From: Bradyrhizobium huanghuaihaiense
Lineage (GTDB): Bacteria; Pseudomonadota; Alphaproteobacteria; Rhizobiales; Xanthobacteraceae
Assembly: GCF_007830635.1 (NCBI RefSeq)
Contig: NZ_VLLA01000002.1
Coordinates: forward strand, 434,001-498,000
DNA: 64,000 nt
Direction of reading: 5' to 3'
Positions 26,251 through 34,562 of this stretch are shown piece by piece. Within the stretch, counting starts at the first letter, position 1. The number at the start of each line of letters is the position of its first letter. A program made the position numbers and the translations under genes. A model generated the notes under the pieces. That model saw only the letters and a list, made by a program, of their open reading frames with translations, was not told where the DNA came from and searched no databases.

Positions 26251-26715
26251 ATGATCGAGCTCACGGTGAATGGGATCAAGCGCCAGGTCGACGTGGTTGC
26301 CGAAATGCCTCTGCTGTGGGTGCTGCGCGACGAGCTCGGCATCACCAGTGCCAAATACGGCTGCGGTGTCGCACAATGCGGCGCCTGCACCGTTCATATC
26401 GACGGCAAGGCGGTGCGGTCCTGTCAGGCGCATATCGGCGAGGTCGCCGGCAAATCGGTCGTCACGCTCGAAGGGCTGGACAACAAGGACCAGCATCCGG
26501 TCCTGCAGGCCTGGATCGAGCATCAGGTCCCGCAATGCGGCTACTGCCAGACCGGACAGATCATGCAGGCGATCTCGCTTCTTGCGCGGATCTCCAAACC
26601 GACCGACGAGCAGATCAATCAGGTGATGTCCGGCAATCTCTGCCGCTGCGGCACCTATCCGCGCATTCGTGCGGCGATTCATGCGGCTGCCGCAAACAAG
26701 ACGGCGGAGAAGTGA
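26251..26715 (+). CDS. iorA: Isoquinoline 1-oxidoreductase-type small subunit, two [2Fe-2S] clusters
   Basis: 154 residues from the ATG at 26251 (GAAGGGA upstream), close to the usual length of about 150. The N-terminal plant-ferredoxin-type cluster uses [23 protein letters not shown]. The C-terminal four-helix cluster domain uses [16 protein letters not shown] and [11 protein letters not shown]. Together these are the small subunit pattern of the xanthine dehydrogenase/CO dehydrogenase class, in its two-subunit (FAD-less) IorA form. It passes electrons from the molybdenum site to an outside acceptor, probably the cytochrome c encoded downstream. No signal peptide; it is expected to be carried along with the Tat-exported large subunit. 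The large subunit begins two bases after its stop. Confidence 0.88.
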   Translation: MIELTVNGIKRQVDVVAEMPLLWVLRDELGITSAKYGCGVAQCGACTVHIDGKAVRSCQAHIGEVAGKSVVTLEGLDNKDQHPVLQAWIEHQVPQCGYCQTGQIMQAISLLARISKPTDEQINQVMSGNLCRCGTYPRIRAAIHAAAANKTAEK

Positions 26716-26716
26716 G

Positions 26717-28969
26717 ATGGGCCACATGCAGCGCCTTTCGCGTCGCGCTTTCGTTTTCGGCTCCGCTGCGATCGCCGGCGGCGTCGCGTTCGGCGCCTAC
26801 GGTCGTGCTGAAGCGGTCGCGCCCGCCAGCGACAATCCATTGGCCGCAGGCCTCGGGCCGAACTCCGTGAGCTTCAATCCCTGGGTCGAGATCAGCCCGG
26901 ACAAGATCACGCTGATCGCGCAGCACGCCGACATCGGCCAGGGCGTCGGCTCGGTGCAGCCGATCATGATCGCCGAAGAAATGGACCTCGATCCCGGCCA
27001 GTTCGAGATCCGCTTCGCCGGTCCCAGTCCCGCCTATTTCAACACCGGATTCGCCGACGAGTTCGCGCCGTTCGTGGCTGCGGATCAAAGTCCGGCCGCC
27101 GAGGAAGCCCGCGCCAAGACGCTCGAATGGTTGAGGCAATCTGGCCTGCAAATGACCGGTGGATCGAGCTCGGTGCCGGACACCTATGAGAAGCTGCGTG
27201 TCGCCGGTGCGGTAGCCCGCGAGACGCTGAAAGCCGCCGCCGCCAAACGGTCTGGCGTCGCCGTGGCTGACCTGCGCACCCAATCGGGCCATGTGATCCT
27301 GCCCGACGGAAGCAAAATCGCCTATGTCGCACTCGCGGCCGAGGCGTCGAAAATTCCGCCGATGCTCGATGCGCAGCCGCGCGACCCGTCCAAATGGCGC
27401 ATGCTCGGCAAGCCGATGATGCGGCTGGACGTGCGCGCGAAAGTGATGGGCGAGCTGAAGTTCGGCATCGATATGAAAATGGACGGCATGCTCTATGCCG
27501 CCGTCAAGCTGAACCCCGCCAAGGGGCAGCCGCTGAAATCGTACGACGCGAGCAAGGCGCGCGTGATGCCGGGGGTCAAAAACATCCTCGAGATCAAGAA
27601 TGGCGTCGCGGTGATCGCGACGAACAGCTGGTACGCGATGAAGGCCGTCGACGCCATCGCTTGCGAGTGGGCGCCCTCGGCCTATCCCGCCGAGCAGGCC
27701 GAGCATTGGAAGGTGCTGGAATCCTCGTTCAAGCCTGAATTCCTCGGCAAGGAGTGGAAGAAGATCGGCGATATCGAAACCGGCCTGAAGACGGGCAAGC
27801 TCGTCGAGGCCGAGTATCGCGCGCCCTACGTGGCGCACCAGCCGCTCGAGCCGCTGAACGGGATCGGCCTCGTCACCGACAAGGGGATGGAGATCTGGGT
27901 CGGCCATCAGAGCCCGCGCTTCGTGCAATATGTTGCGGCGACGGCGATCGGCCTCAAACCCGAGCAGGTCACCTTCCACAATCAGTGGACCGGTGGAAGC
28001 TTTGGCCACCGTCTCGAGTACGAGAACGTCCGCGTTCTCGCCGAGATCGCCAATCAGATGAAGGGAACGCCGATCAAGCTGGTGTTCTCGCGCGAGGAGG
28101 ATTTCCTCCAGGACATTCCGCGGCAGATTGCGATTGCCCGGCATCGCGGCAGCATCGACAAGGGCAAGATCGTCGCGGCCGATCTGCAACTGGCTTCGAC
28201 TGCTCCGCTCAAGGGGCTGCTCGAGCGTTCGGGCACGCCATCGAAGGATCCCGACGGGCAGTTGGCTGCAGGGCTTTGGAACGTCTATTACGACATCCCC
28301 AATTTCCGGGCCACGAGCTACGAGGCGCAGGGGCTTTCGCCGAGCACCACGTGGCGTTCGGTCGGCGCTTCGACATCGGGCTTCTTCACCGAAAGCTTCA
28401 TCGACGAGCTGATCCATGCCGCGGGGCTCGACCCGATGCAGGCGCGCATCGCGATGTGTACCGTGCCGCACTATCGCAAGGTGCTGGAGACGGTCGCGGA
28501 GATGTCGGACTGGAAGGGTCCGCTCGGCAGCGGTCGAGGGCGCGGCGTCGCGTTCGTGGAGTCCTTCGGGACGCCGACCGCGGAAGTCGTCGAGGTGACG
28601 GCGACGCCCGACGGTATCAGGATCGACAAGGTCTGGGTCGCCGCCGATGTCGGCAAAGTCGTCGATCCCGTCAATTTCGAGAACCAGGTGCAGGGCGGCG
28701 TCGTCTGGGGACTCGGTCACGCCATCAACTGCGAGCTCACTTACGCCAAGGGCGCGGTGCAGCAGACCAACTACAATCACCACGAAGCCATGCGGATCTA
28801 TCAATGCCCGGTCATCGAGGTTCGTGGGCTCGAGAACGATCCGAAGGTGAGGGGGGTCGGCGAGCCGCCGGTTCCGCCGGCCGCGCCTGCGCTTGCGAAC
28901 GCGATCTTCGCGGCGACCGGAAAGCGCATCCGCGAGATGCCGTTCAACAAGTTCATCGATTTCGTGTGA
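26717..28969 (+). CDS. iorB: Isoquinoline 1-oxidoreductase-type molybdopterin large subunit (Tat-exported)
   Basis: 750 residues from the ATG at 26717. The N-terminus (MGHMQRLSRRAFVFGSAAIAGGVAFGAY) is a clear Tat signal with RRAFVF. The body is the duplicated molybdopterin-cytosine-dinucleotide binding fold of aldehyde oxidase-like enzymes in the IorB/membrane-bound aldehyde dehydrogenase group: NPWVEISPDKITLIAQHADIGQGVGSVQPIMIAEEMD, HQPLEPLNGIG, WTGGSFGHRLE, TTWRSVGASTSGFF, and near the C-terminus RGVGEPPVPP with the catalytic glutamate. It hydroxylates an N-heterocycle or oxidises an aldehyde with water as the oxygen source. No third FAD subunit is present, so electrons leave through iorA to cytochrome c. 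Substrate not determined; the name follows the family. Confidence 0.87.
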   Translation: MGHMQRLSRRAFVFGSAAIAGGVAFGAYGRAEAVAPASDNPLAAGLGPNSVSFNPWVEISPDKITLIAQHADIGQGVGSVQPIMIAEEMDLDPGQFEIRFAGPSPAYFNTGFADEFAPFVAADQSPAAEEARAKTLEWLRQSGLQMTGGSSSVPDTYEKLRVAGAVARETLKAAAAKRSGVAVADLRTQSGHVILPDGSKIAYVALAAEASKIPPMLDAQPRDPSKWRMLGKPMMRLDVRAKVMGELKFGIDMKMDGMLYAAVKLNPAKGQPLKSYDASKARVMPGVKNILEIKNGVAVIATNSWYAMKAVDAIACEWAPSAYPAEQAEHWKVLESSFKPEFLGKEWKKIGDIETGLKTGKLVEAEYRAPYVAHQPLEPLNGIGLVTDKGMEIWVGHQSPRFVQYVAATAIGLKPEQVTFHNQWTGGSFGHRLEYENVRVLAEIANQMKGTPIKLVFSREEDFLQDIPRQIAIARHRGSIDKGKIVAADLQLASTAPLKGLLERSGTPSKDPDGQLAAGLWNVYYDIPNFRATSYEAQGLSPSTTWRSVGASTSGFFTESFIDELIHAAGLDPMQARIAMCTVPHYRKVLETVAEMSDWKGPLGSGRGRGVAFVESFGTPTAEVVEVTATPDGIRIDKVWVAADVGKVVDPVNFENQVQGGVVWGLGHAINCELTYAKGAVQQTNYNHHEAMRIYQCPVIEVRGLENDPKVRGVGEPPVPPAAPALANAIFAATGKRIREMPFNKFIDFV

Positions 28970-28974
28970 GGCGG

Positions 28975-29610
28975 ATGATGAAGAGATCTCCGATCGTGGT
29001 CGCACTCGCCGCTGCGTCAATCGCGGCCCTCACGGGAATTGTCGCGGCCAAGGACGAGGCCAAAAAAGATGTCTTGCCGCCGGGCAGCGTCAGTCGCGCC
29101 GAGGGACTGGAGGCCTGGAAGCGGATTGAAGCGGTGGTGACCCATCCGCGCTGCGCCAACTGCCATGTCGATGCCAAGGCCATCCCGATCTGGACGCCTG
29201 CGGGCGAAACGAAACCTCGCGTGCACGGCATGAACATCCACGGCGGCGAGAGCCGCACCGGCGCGGAGGCGATTGCGTGCTCGACCTGTCACATGACCTC
29301 GACCCAGGCCAACGAGCCGGCACCGTCGCCGCCGCGCGCCGGCATCGACTGGCAGCTCGCACCGGTGGCCTTCATCTGGTTTGGCAAGAGCGGCGCCGAA
29401 ATTTGCGCACAGTTGAAGGATACCAAGCGCAATGGCGGCCGCGACGCCGCCGGCCTCGTCGACCATTTGCGGCACGATGCATCGCTGAACGGCTTCATTC
29501 CGAGAGGCTGGGCCCCCGGAGCAGGCCGCTCGACGCCGCCGGGGACCTTCGAGGATCACGTCAAGGACATGGCGATGTGGGGCGCGGCCGGGCAACCCTG
29601 TCCGAACTGA
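28975..29610 (+). CDS. Exported diheme c-type cytochrome
   Basis: 211 residues from the ATG at 28975, five bases after the iorB stop. A signal peptide (MMKRSPIVVALAAASIAALTGIVAA) is followed by two CxxCH motifs: Cys60-Ala-Asn-Cys63-His64 and Cys102-Ser-Thr-Cys105-His106. The spacing and the absence of other haem sites indicate a diheme periplasmic cytochrome. Its position makes it the probable electron acceptor of the IorAB enzyme, feeding the respiratory chain. It needs the cytochrome c maturation system encoded at 41-45 kb. It lacks the usual class I methionine-containing fold that I could recognise, so haem ligation is open. Confidence 0.85.
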   Translation: MMKRSPIVVALAAASIAALTGIVAAKDEAKKDVLPPGSVSRAEGLEAWKRIEAVVTHPRCANCHVDAKAIPIWTPAGETKPRVHGMNIHGGESRTGAEAIACSTCHMTSTQANEPAPSPPRAGIDWQLAPVAFIWFGKSGAEICAQLKDTKRNGGRDAAGLVDHLRHDASLNGFIPRGWAPGAGRSTPPGTFEDHVKDMAMWGAAGQPCPN

Positions 29611-29672
29611 CCGTCCTCCGCCTCGCGCCAACTGGCCGCCTGAATGAACAGCGTTATCGCAAGGAGAAAACC

Positions 29673-30350
29673 GTGACCCAACATGTCCTCTTCATCGTCA
29701 CCAACGCAGCCGTGCTCGGTCCGCATAATCGCAAGACCGGCTTCTTTTTCGCCGAGGTCGCCCATCCGTTCGAGGTGCTCGACAAGGCTGGGGTCGCGGT
29801 GGAGTTCGCGTCCCCGGCCGGGGGATGGACGCCTTACGATGCGTACGACGAGAAAGATCCCGCCCAGAAGGATTTTCTCGCGAGCAAGGCGTTTCGTCGC
29901 CTAAATCACAGTCGCAAATTGTCCGAGGTGGACGCCGCCGATTACGACGCCATCCTGGTGCCCGGCGGGCTTGGGCCCATGGTGGACATCCAGCGCAACG
30001 CCGCGGTCCAGAACGCCATCGTGCGCGCCTGGAGCACTGGCAAGCTCGTCGCCGCTGTTTGTCACGGGCCGTGCGCGCTGCTTGGCGTCAACCTTGGTGA
30101 TGGCACCCCTTTCGTGCGCGGCAAGAAGCTCACGTCCTTCTCGAAGAAGGAAGAATACGACTACGCCCGCGATGATGTGCCTTACGAGCTCGAGGACGCG
30201 TTGAGGGCGGAGGGTGCCGAGTACTCGTCTGCAGCCAACTGGCAGCCTCACGTCGTCGTCGATGGCCGGCTCATCACGGGGCAGAACCCCGCTTCGGCCG
30301 GACCGCTGGGAAAAGAGCTGCTGTCCGCCCTCAGACGACAGGACCGGTGA
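29673..30350 (+). CDS. DJ-1/PfpI (Hsp31-like) family protein
   Basis: 225 residues starting with GTG at 29673, six bases after AAGGAG; an open frame runs further upstream but has no such site. The sequence fits the class I glutamine-amidotransferase-like DJ-1/PfpI family: Glu28 (GFFFAEVAHPFEVLDKAG), VPGGLGPMVDIQ, and the nucleophile elbow AAVCHGPCALLG with Cys130-His131. The long linker between strands is typical of the Hsp31/YedU-like subgroup. Members degrade or deglycate methylglyoxal adducts, or act as chaperones. Its place after the molybdenum hydroxylase genes suggests handling of reactive aldehydes. Confidence 0.85.
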   Translation: MTQHVLFIVTNAAVLGPHNRKTGFFFAEVAHPFEVLDKAGVAVEFASPAGGWTPYDAYDEKDPAQKDFLASKAFRRLNHSRKLSEVDAADYDAILVPGGLGPMVDIQRNAAVQNAIVRAWSTGKLVAAVCHGPCALLGVNLGDGTPFVRGKKLTSFSKKEEYDYARDDVPYELEDALRAEGAEYSSAANWQPHVVVDGRLITGQNPASAGPLGKELLSALRRQDR

Positions 30351-30489
30351 CACGAACGTCTGAAATGTCGGCGTGGACGCAATTCGCGAGGGACGGGCTC
30401 GGCCTCTCCAAAGCCGCGCTTGCCCTCGCATCGGGAGCTATCGAATGACGCAATCGCCATCCAAGATCACCGCCATCCTGGTTGCTCGC

Positions 30490-30516
30490 CCCGGATTTCG
30501 CTGCGCTCCATCCGGG
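30490..30516. repeat. REP-like palindrome of the atccggg type
   Basis: CCCGGAT at 30490-30496 pairs with ATCCGGG at 30510-30516. The loop is TTCGCTGCGCTCC. This unit, followed by CTAC, is a widespread intergenic element in bradyrhizobia. It follows the DJ-1 gene and may fold in the transcript. Confidence 0.6.
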
Positions 30517-30565
30517 CTACGAGCTTGCCAGCCGCTGCAGCCGCAGTCCGGAGCCGACTGACGTC

Positions 30566-30988
30566 CTATTTGCAGTTCCGGCAGATCATCAGCTTTCGCT
30601 TTAGCGCGCTATCTTCCTGATCGAGGTCATTTGCATCTGGATTGGACCTGGCGTCCCTTGCTGCGCGTGACCGCACAGGCGGCGTCACCCGGCTCGGGGT
30701 GTCAACGTCATCGACGGTGCCGACGCTGAAGCCATCGTAGTCGGCGGCCGGATCCGGCTTCAGTTGAGGACCGCCAATCACGGAAGGCTCTCTGCCGGGC
30801 GCCGCCGGCGGAGTTCTGTTCGTCGTCACCCGCGCGGGCTTGGTGGGACCCGGGCGCGGCGGCGATGCATCGGGCGGAGCAAGCGAAACCGGCGGGGTGA
30901 CCGAAGTCTGGCCTCTCGCGCTGTCATGCGACCATGCGCCGACAAACATGAGGCTGAGAGCCACGAGCGTCACGCTTCTCATCCGCAT
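30566..30988 (-). CDS. Small exported proline-rich hypothetical protein
   Basis: 140 residues (ATG at 30988; the ATG at 30982 has a better-spaced GAGAGG and would give 138). The N-terminus is a signal peptide (MRMRSVTLVALSLMFVGAWSHDSARG). The middle is Pro/Ala/Thr-rich (VTPPVSLAPPDASPPRPGPTKPARVTTNRTPPAAPG) and looks disordered. The C-terminus ends MICRNCK with a CxxC pair. I recognise no family. It is probably a periplasmic or surface protein. The upstream neighbour (on its strand) is the RTX protein gene, with no shared operon because a repeat-containing gap separates them. Confidence 0.5.
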   Translation of the reverse strand: MRMRSVTLVALSLMFVGAWSHDSARGQTSVTPPVSLAPPDASPPRPGPTKPARVTTNRTPPAAPGREPSVIGGPQLKPDPAADYDGFSVGTVDDVDTPSRVTPPVRSRAARDARSNPDANDLDQEDSALKRKLMICRNCK

Positions 30989-31083
30989 CCTCTCGGCAGC
31001 TTGGTTCAACGATCGATGGCATGGCCCACCGAGCCATGACGTGGTGCAGAGTATCAGGACTCACACAGCCGTCAAAGCGCCGG

Positions 31084-31114
31084 AGCCTGGATGGCGCTCC
31101 GCACCATCCGGGCT
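31084..31114. repeat. REP-like palindrome, second atccggg-type copy
   Basis: AGCCTGGATGG at 31084-31094 and CCATCCGGGCT at 31104-31114 are reverse complements with one mismatch and a 9-base loop. It shares the ATCCGGGCTAC core with the element at 30490-30516, 594 bases away. Confidence 0.55.
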
Positions 31115-31178
31115 ACGATTCCTTGCCTTTGCCCGGCAAACAAGACGCGCCACAACCGGGCGAAGCGCGACCGCCGGC

Positions 31179-33932
31179 TCAGACCAGCGTGCCCGCGTGG
31201 AAGCTCGCATGGGCCAGCAGCGACTGGATCACGACGTTGTCGCCGGGACCTCCGTCCAGCACGTCGGTTCCGCCGCCGCCGATCAGCACATCGTCGCCGA
31301 GCCCGCCGAGCAGCGTATCATTGCCCGCGCTGCCGATGAGCACGTCGTCGCCGGCACCGCCGTCGAAAACGAGGAGCGGCCCGCCGGGGCCGACGCCTGA
31401 TGCCTCGATCACGTCGTCGCCGCCGAGGCCATTGATGGTGATGGTGTCGTTGAAGTCGAAATTCTCGATCACGACCTGGCTTGCCAGACCGTCGATCACC
31501 AGCGCGCCATTGCTGTTGAGCGAAAGCGTGATGACGTCGTCGCCGCCGGTGCCGTTGATCACGATCTTGTCGGCCGCGCCATCGCCGCCCGGGCTGCCGG
31601 GAACGCCGCCGAGGTCGATCTTGACCTCCGTCACGTCGGTCCCGCTCATGTCGCCGACATTGATCGTATCGGCGCCGCCGCGAGCATTGAACGCGATCGT
31701 CTCGACGCCGTGCGTATCCATCGTGATCGAGGCGACGTCCCGCGTCAGCTCGGCACGGGAGCCGTTCGCGAAGATGTTGATGGTTTCGGCGATGTTGGCG
31801 CCGTTGAACAGCAGCGTGTCGGCGCCGCCCTGACCCTCGACCGTGTCGTTGTCGTCGCCCGGATTCCAGACGAAGGTGTCGTTGCCCGCGCCCATCAGCG
31901 CCACGTCGTTGCCGTCGCCGCCGTTGATCACGTCATCGCCCTGGCTGCCGCGGATGGTGTCGTTGCCGAGCCCGCCATTGATCGTCAGCTGCAGCACGCC
32001 GGCAGCAAGCCCGCTGGCGTCGATGACGTCGTCGCCGCCGAGGCCGTTGAGCGTCAGCTGGTCGGTTGCGTCCATGCCGCTCAGGCTGGTGGTCGTATGC
32101 AGGCCGAACACCGTCACGCCGCCGGCATTGCCGGAGACGCCGAACGTGTCACCGCCCTGGGTCGCGTCGACCGAGACGGTATCGAGAGCGCCGTCGGGCG
32201 TACCAGTCGAACCGCCGAGGTCGATGTTCACCTGCGTCACGTCGGTTCCGGTCAGATCTCCCACCGCGATATGGTCGGCGCCGCCCAGCGCGTGGAGATC
32301 GACATGCTCGACCCCGTGCAGGTCCATCGTGATATTGCCGACGTCACGCGCGAGCCGGGCGTGATCGCCGTTCGCCGCGAGGACCATATTCTCGGCAATG
32401 TTGGCGCCGAAGAACCGCAGCGTGTCGACACCGGCACCGCCGTCGACGGTGTCGCTGCCGTCGCCCGGATTCCACTGGAACACGTCGCGGCCGTCGCCGA
32501 GCTCCACGAGATCATCGCCGCGGCCGCCGACGACGAAGTCATTGCCGTCGCCGCCGATCAGCGTGTCGTTGCCTGCGCTGCCAGTGATCGTATCGTTGCC
32601 GGCACCGCCGTCGATCGTGAGGTGCACGACCCCCGCGGCAAGCATGGCCGCCGAGATCGTGTCGTTGCCGCCGAGGCCTTCGACGACGAGTGCATCGCTC
32701 GCGCCTTCCGCGCTGGTGACAGCGAGAGCGGCGGGCAATCCCGTGACCGACACCGATGTGCCCTTGCCGGACACCTCGATCGTGTCGGCGCGGCCCGTGC
32801 CCTCGAGCGTCACCGTATCGGCCGCACCGTCGCCGGTCCCGGCCGATCCGAGATCGACATTGACCTGCTTGACGTCGGTTCCAGCGAGATTGTTGACGAC
32901 GATGTTGTCGCTGCCTCCGCGCGCGTTGATCGTGATGGTCTCGATGCCGTCGAGGTCCATCGTGATGTTGCCGACATCGCGGGTCAGCAGCACGCGTCCG
33001 CCACTGGCGGCGGAGATGGCGATATTCTCGCCGATGTTCGAGCCGTTGAACAGCAGGGTGTCGGTTCCGGCCTGACCGTCCACCTTGTCGCTGCCGTCGC
33101 CGGGGTCCCACTGGAAGGTATCGTTGCCCGCGCCCAGCAAGGCGGTGTCGTTGCCCTGGTTGCCGTCGATGAAGTCGTTGCCGTCGCCGCCCAGCAGAAG
33201 GTCCGCGCCATTGCCGCCGAGGATCGTGTCATTGCCGGCGCCGCCGTCGAGCGTCAGCGTGATGAGCGCGGCGAGATTGCCAGTGGCGGTGATGAGGTCG
33301 TCGCCGCCACCGGCATGGACCACGAGGTTTTCGGTGGTGCCGATGTCCAGCGAGAACGGCGCCGGCTCGAGGCGGTCGAAGCGCACGCGCGTGCCATTGG
33401 CCGTGATGGCGAAGGTCTCGCTGCCGTTGCCGCCGTTCACCTCGGCAGTGTCGATGCCTTCCCCGCCTTCCATCAGGTCGCTGCCGTCGCCGGGATTCCA
33501 GATCATGCGGTCGTCGCCGGCTTCACCGAACATCTGATCGTTGCCGTCGCCGCCGACCAGCACGTCATTGCCGGAGCCGCCGAACAGCAGGTCGTTGCCG
33601 CCCTTGCCGAGCAGCGTGTCGTTGCCGGACTGGCCGAACAACATGTCGCCGGCGGAGCCGCCCGTCAGCGTATCGTTGCCGGCGCCGCCGAACAGGTTCG
33701 CTGCAGGCATCGCGCCGTTGCTCTCGTCGATGGTGATGATGTCGTTGCCGTCCTGGCCGAAGGCCTGGATCAACTTGGTGTTGGCGACCGTCGCGGGGCC
33801 GCCCTTGATCGCGACTGCGCCGCCGTTGATGACGATCGTTCCGGCCGCATTGCGGCCGAGTGCGATCGTATTGTTCAGGCCATTGCCAAGGACGGTGAGA
33901 ACTCCGGCGGAAAAATTTGCTGTGACAGCCAT
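31179..33932 (-). CDS. RTX-type calcium-binding protein (hemolysin-type repeats) built of long super-repeats
   Basis: 917 residues, acidic and glycine-rich, without a Sec signal. It is dominated by GGxGxDxxx nonapeptides (for example GGAGNDTLTGGSAGDMLFGQSGNDTLLG), which bind Ca2+ outside the cell in parallel beta-rolls. These repeats are grouped into larger units, each with W(N/D)PGD-(G/D)-(S/N)-D-x(2,3)-(D/E)-G and then DTL-FNG-NI-E, R--LTRDV--ITMD--G-E, GTDV--V-IDLG. The WxPGD landmarks lie near 33487, 33093, 32457 and 31852, so units are roughly 130 to 210 residues apart. Such proteins are normally secreted by a type I ABC exporter, recognised at the C-terminus. None is encoded in the window. 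Function could be surface layer, adhesion or biofilm; unknown. Confidence 0.85.
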   Translation of the reverse strand: MAVTANFSAGVLTVLGNGLNNTIALGRNAAGTIVINGGAVAIKGGPATVANTKLIQAFGQDGNDIITIDESNGAMPAANLFGGAGNDTLTGGSAGDMLFGQSGNDTLLGKGGNDLLFGGSGNDVLVGGDGNDQMFGEAGDDRMIWNPGDGSDLMEGGEGIDTAEVNGGNGSETFAITANGTRVRFDRLEPAPFSLDIGTTENLVVHAGGGDDLITATGNLAALITLTLDGGAGNDTILGGNGADLLLGGDGNDFIDGNQGNDTALLGAGNDTFQWDPGDGSDKVDGQAGTDTLLFNGSNIGENIAISAASGGRVLLTRDVGNITMDLDGIETITINARGGSDNIVVNNLAGTDVKQVNVDLGSAGTGDGAADTVTLEGTGRADTIEVSGKGTSVSVTGLPAALAVTSAEGASDALVVEGLGGNDTISAAMLAAGVVHLTIDGGAGNDTITGSAGNDTLIGGDGNDFVVGGRGDDLVELGDGRDVFQWNPGDGSDTVDGGAGVDTLRFFGANIAENMVLAANGDHARLARDVGNITMDLHGVEHVDLHALGGADHIAVGDLTGTDVTQVNIDLGGSTGTPDGALDTVSVDATQGGDTFGVSGNAGGVTVFGLHTTTSLSGMDATDQLTLNGLGGDDVIDASGLAAGVLQLTINGGLGNDTIRGSQGDDVINGGDGNDVALMGAGNDTFVWNPGDDNDTVEGQGGADTLLFNGANIAETINIFANGSRAELTRDVASITMDTHGVETIAFNARGGADTINVGDMSGTDVTEVKIDLGGVPGSPGGDGAADKIVINGTGGDDVITLSLNSNGALVIDGLASQVVIENFDFNDTITINGLGGDDVIEASGVGPGGPLLVFDGGAGDDVLIGSAGNDTLLGGLGDDVLIGGGGTDVLDGGPGDNVVIQSLLAHASFHAGTLV

Positions 33933-34397
33933 GTGTGCTTCTCGCTTGCGTGATCGCCGAAACAGACCGCGGCGGTATCGCGACGGGTTCTCGCGATGGC
34001 CGGGGTGAGCGGCAAATGACGTCCTCTGTAGGCCGAGATGGCAGTTCCGGCTTGACGGAAGCCTTGGGGCCGGCTCCTGTTTTTCTTGAGGGCAGCTTGA
34101 TTTTTAGGAATCCGATCACAGCCGCGCGAAACGGAGAGCCGAAGGGGCGTTGTCGGTGCGAGGGGTTCGGGGAAGCGCTGGAGGCTCTGCGCCGCAACGC
34201 GAAGGACGCAGCCGCGTCCGGGGTACGGGACCAAGCGGTGTCGCTGCAGCTTGCTCCGTCACTGCGAGCGCAGCGAAGCAATTCAGACTTTTTCCGCGGA
34301 GGGCTTTTGGATTGCTTCGCTGCGCTCGTAATGACGAGTTTGTGGAGGCGCCGTGCCTCCGACGCCATCGCAGAAATAGGCGCGATGGGTATGCCGA
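33933..34397. other. Intergenic region between the RTX gene and the Flp pilin gene
   Basis: About 465 bases. It presumably contains the RTX gene promoter next to 33933 and the large palindrome at 34257-34336. No open frame here has a ribosome site or family signature. Confidence 0.45.
34257..34336. repeat. Large imperfect palindrome of the dispersed gcgagcgcagcgaagcaat type
   Basis: The left arm at 34257-34282 and right arm at 34311-34336 are 26-base reverse complements with two mismatches (core GCGAGCGCAGCGAAGCAAT / ATTGCTTCGCTGCGCTCG). The loop is 28 bases. This is a typical intergenic repeat of bradyrhizobia. It lies downstream of the pilin gene on that gene's strand and could end its transcript. 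Confidence 0.65.
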
Positions 34398-34562
34398 CTA
34401 CTTCGTGGCTGCGTCGATCGAATTGAACTTGTTGTTCAGCAGCGCGCTGCCCGTGTTGTTCACGACAGCGACGATCGCGAGTGCGATGCCGGCGGCGATC
34501 AGGCAGTACTCGATAGCGGTGGCTGCACTTTCATCGGCAAGAAAGGACCTGAGCAAAGCCAT
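34398..34562 (-). CDS. Flp/Fap-type pilin, orphan, with altered processing motif
   Basis: 54 residues: MALLRSFLADESAATAIEY, then CLIAAGIALAIVAVVNNTGSALLNNK, then FNSIDAATK. ATG at 34562 is preceded (on its strand) by AGGAG. The pattern D-E-S-x-A-T-A-I-E-Y followed by a hydrophobic helix and N-x(2)-F is that of Flp-family type IVb prepilins. The usual glycine before the cleavage site (SG/ATAIEY) is alanine, and the residue after Tyr is Cys rather than Gly, so processing by the TadV/CpaA peptidase may be impaired or differ. No tad/cpa assembly gene occurs in the window, so the pilin is an orphan here. Confidence 0.8.
   Translation of the reverse strand: MALLRSFLADESAATAIEYCLIAAGIALAIVAVVNNTGSALLNNKFNSIDAATK

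Noticed and set aside
26615..29020. Long minus-strand open frame opposite iorB
   Set aside because: Antisense to the Tat-signal-bearing molybdenum enzyme. No family resemblance.
30373..30620. Short open frames after the DJ-1 gene
   Set aside because: They run through the atccggg palindrome and have no homology-like features.
31179..33932. Regular periodic DNA in the RTX gene, considered as a CRISPR-like or tandem repeat array
   Set aside because: The periodicity is the coding pattern of GGxGxDxxx nonapeptides. Spacers are not unique and the frame is continuous.
31710..33953. Long plus-strand open frame opposite the RTX gene
   Set aside because: Repetitive GC-rich antisense reading. The minus strand has the true RTX repeats and a proper start.
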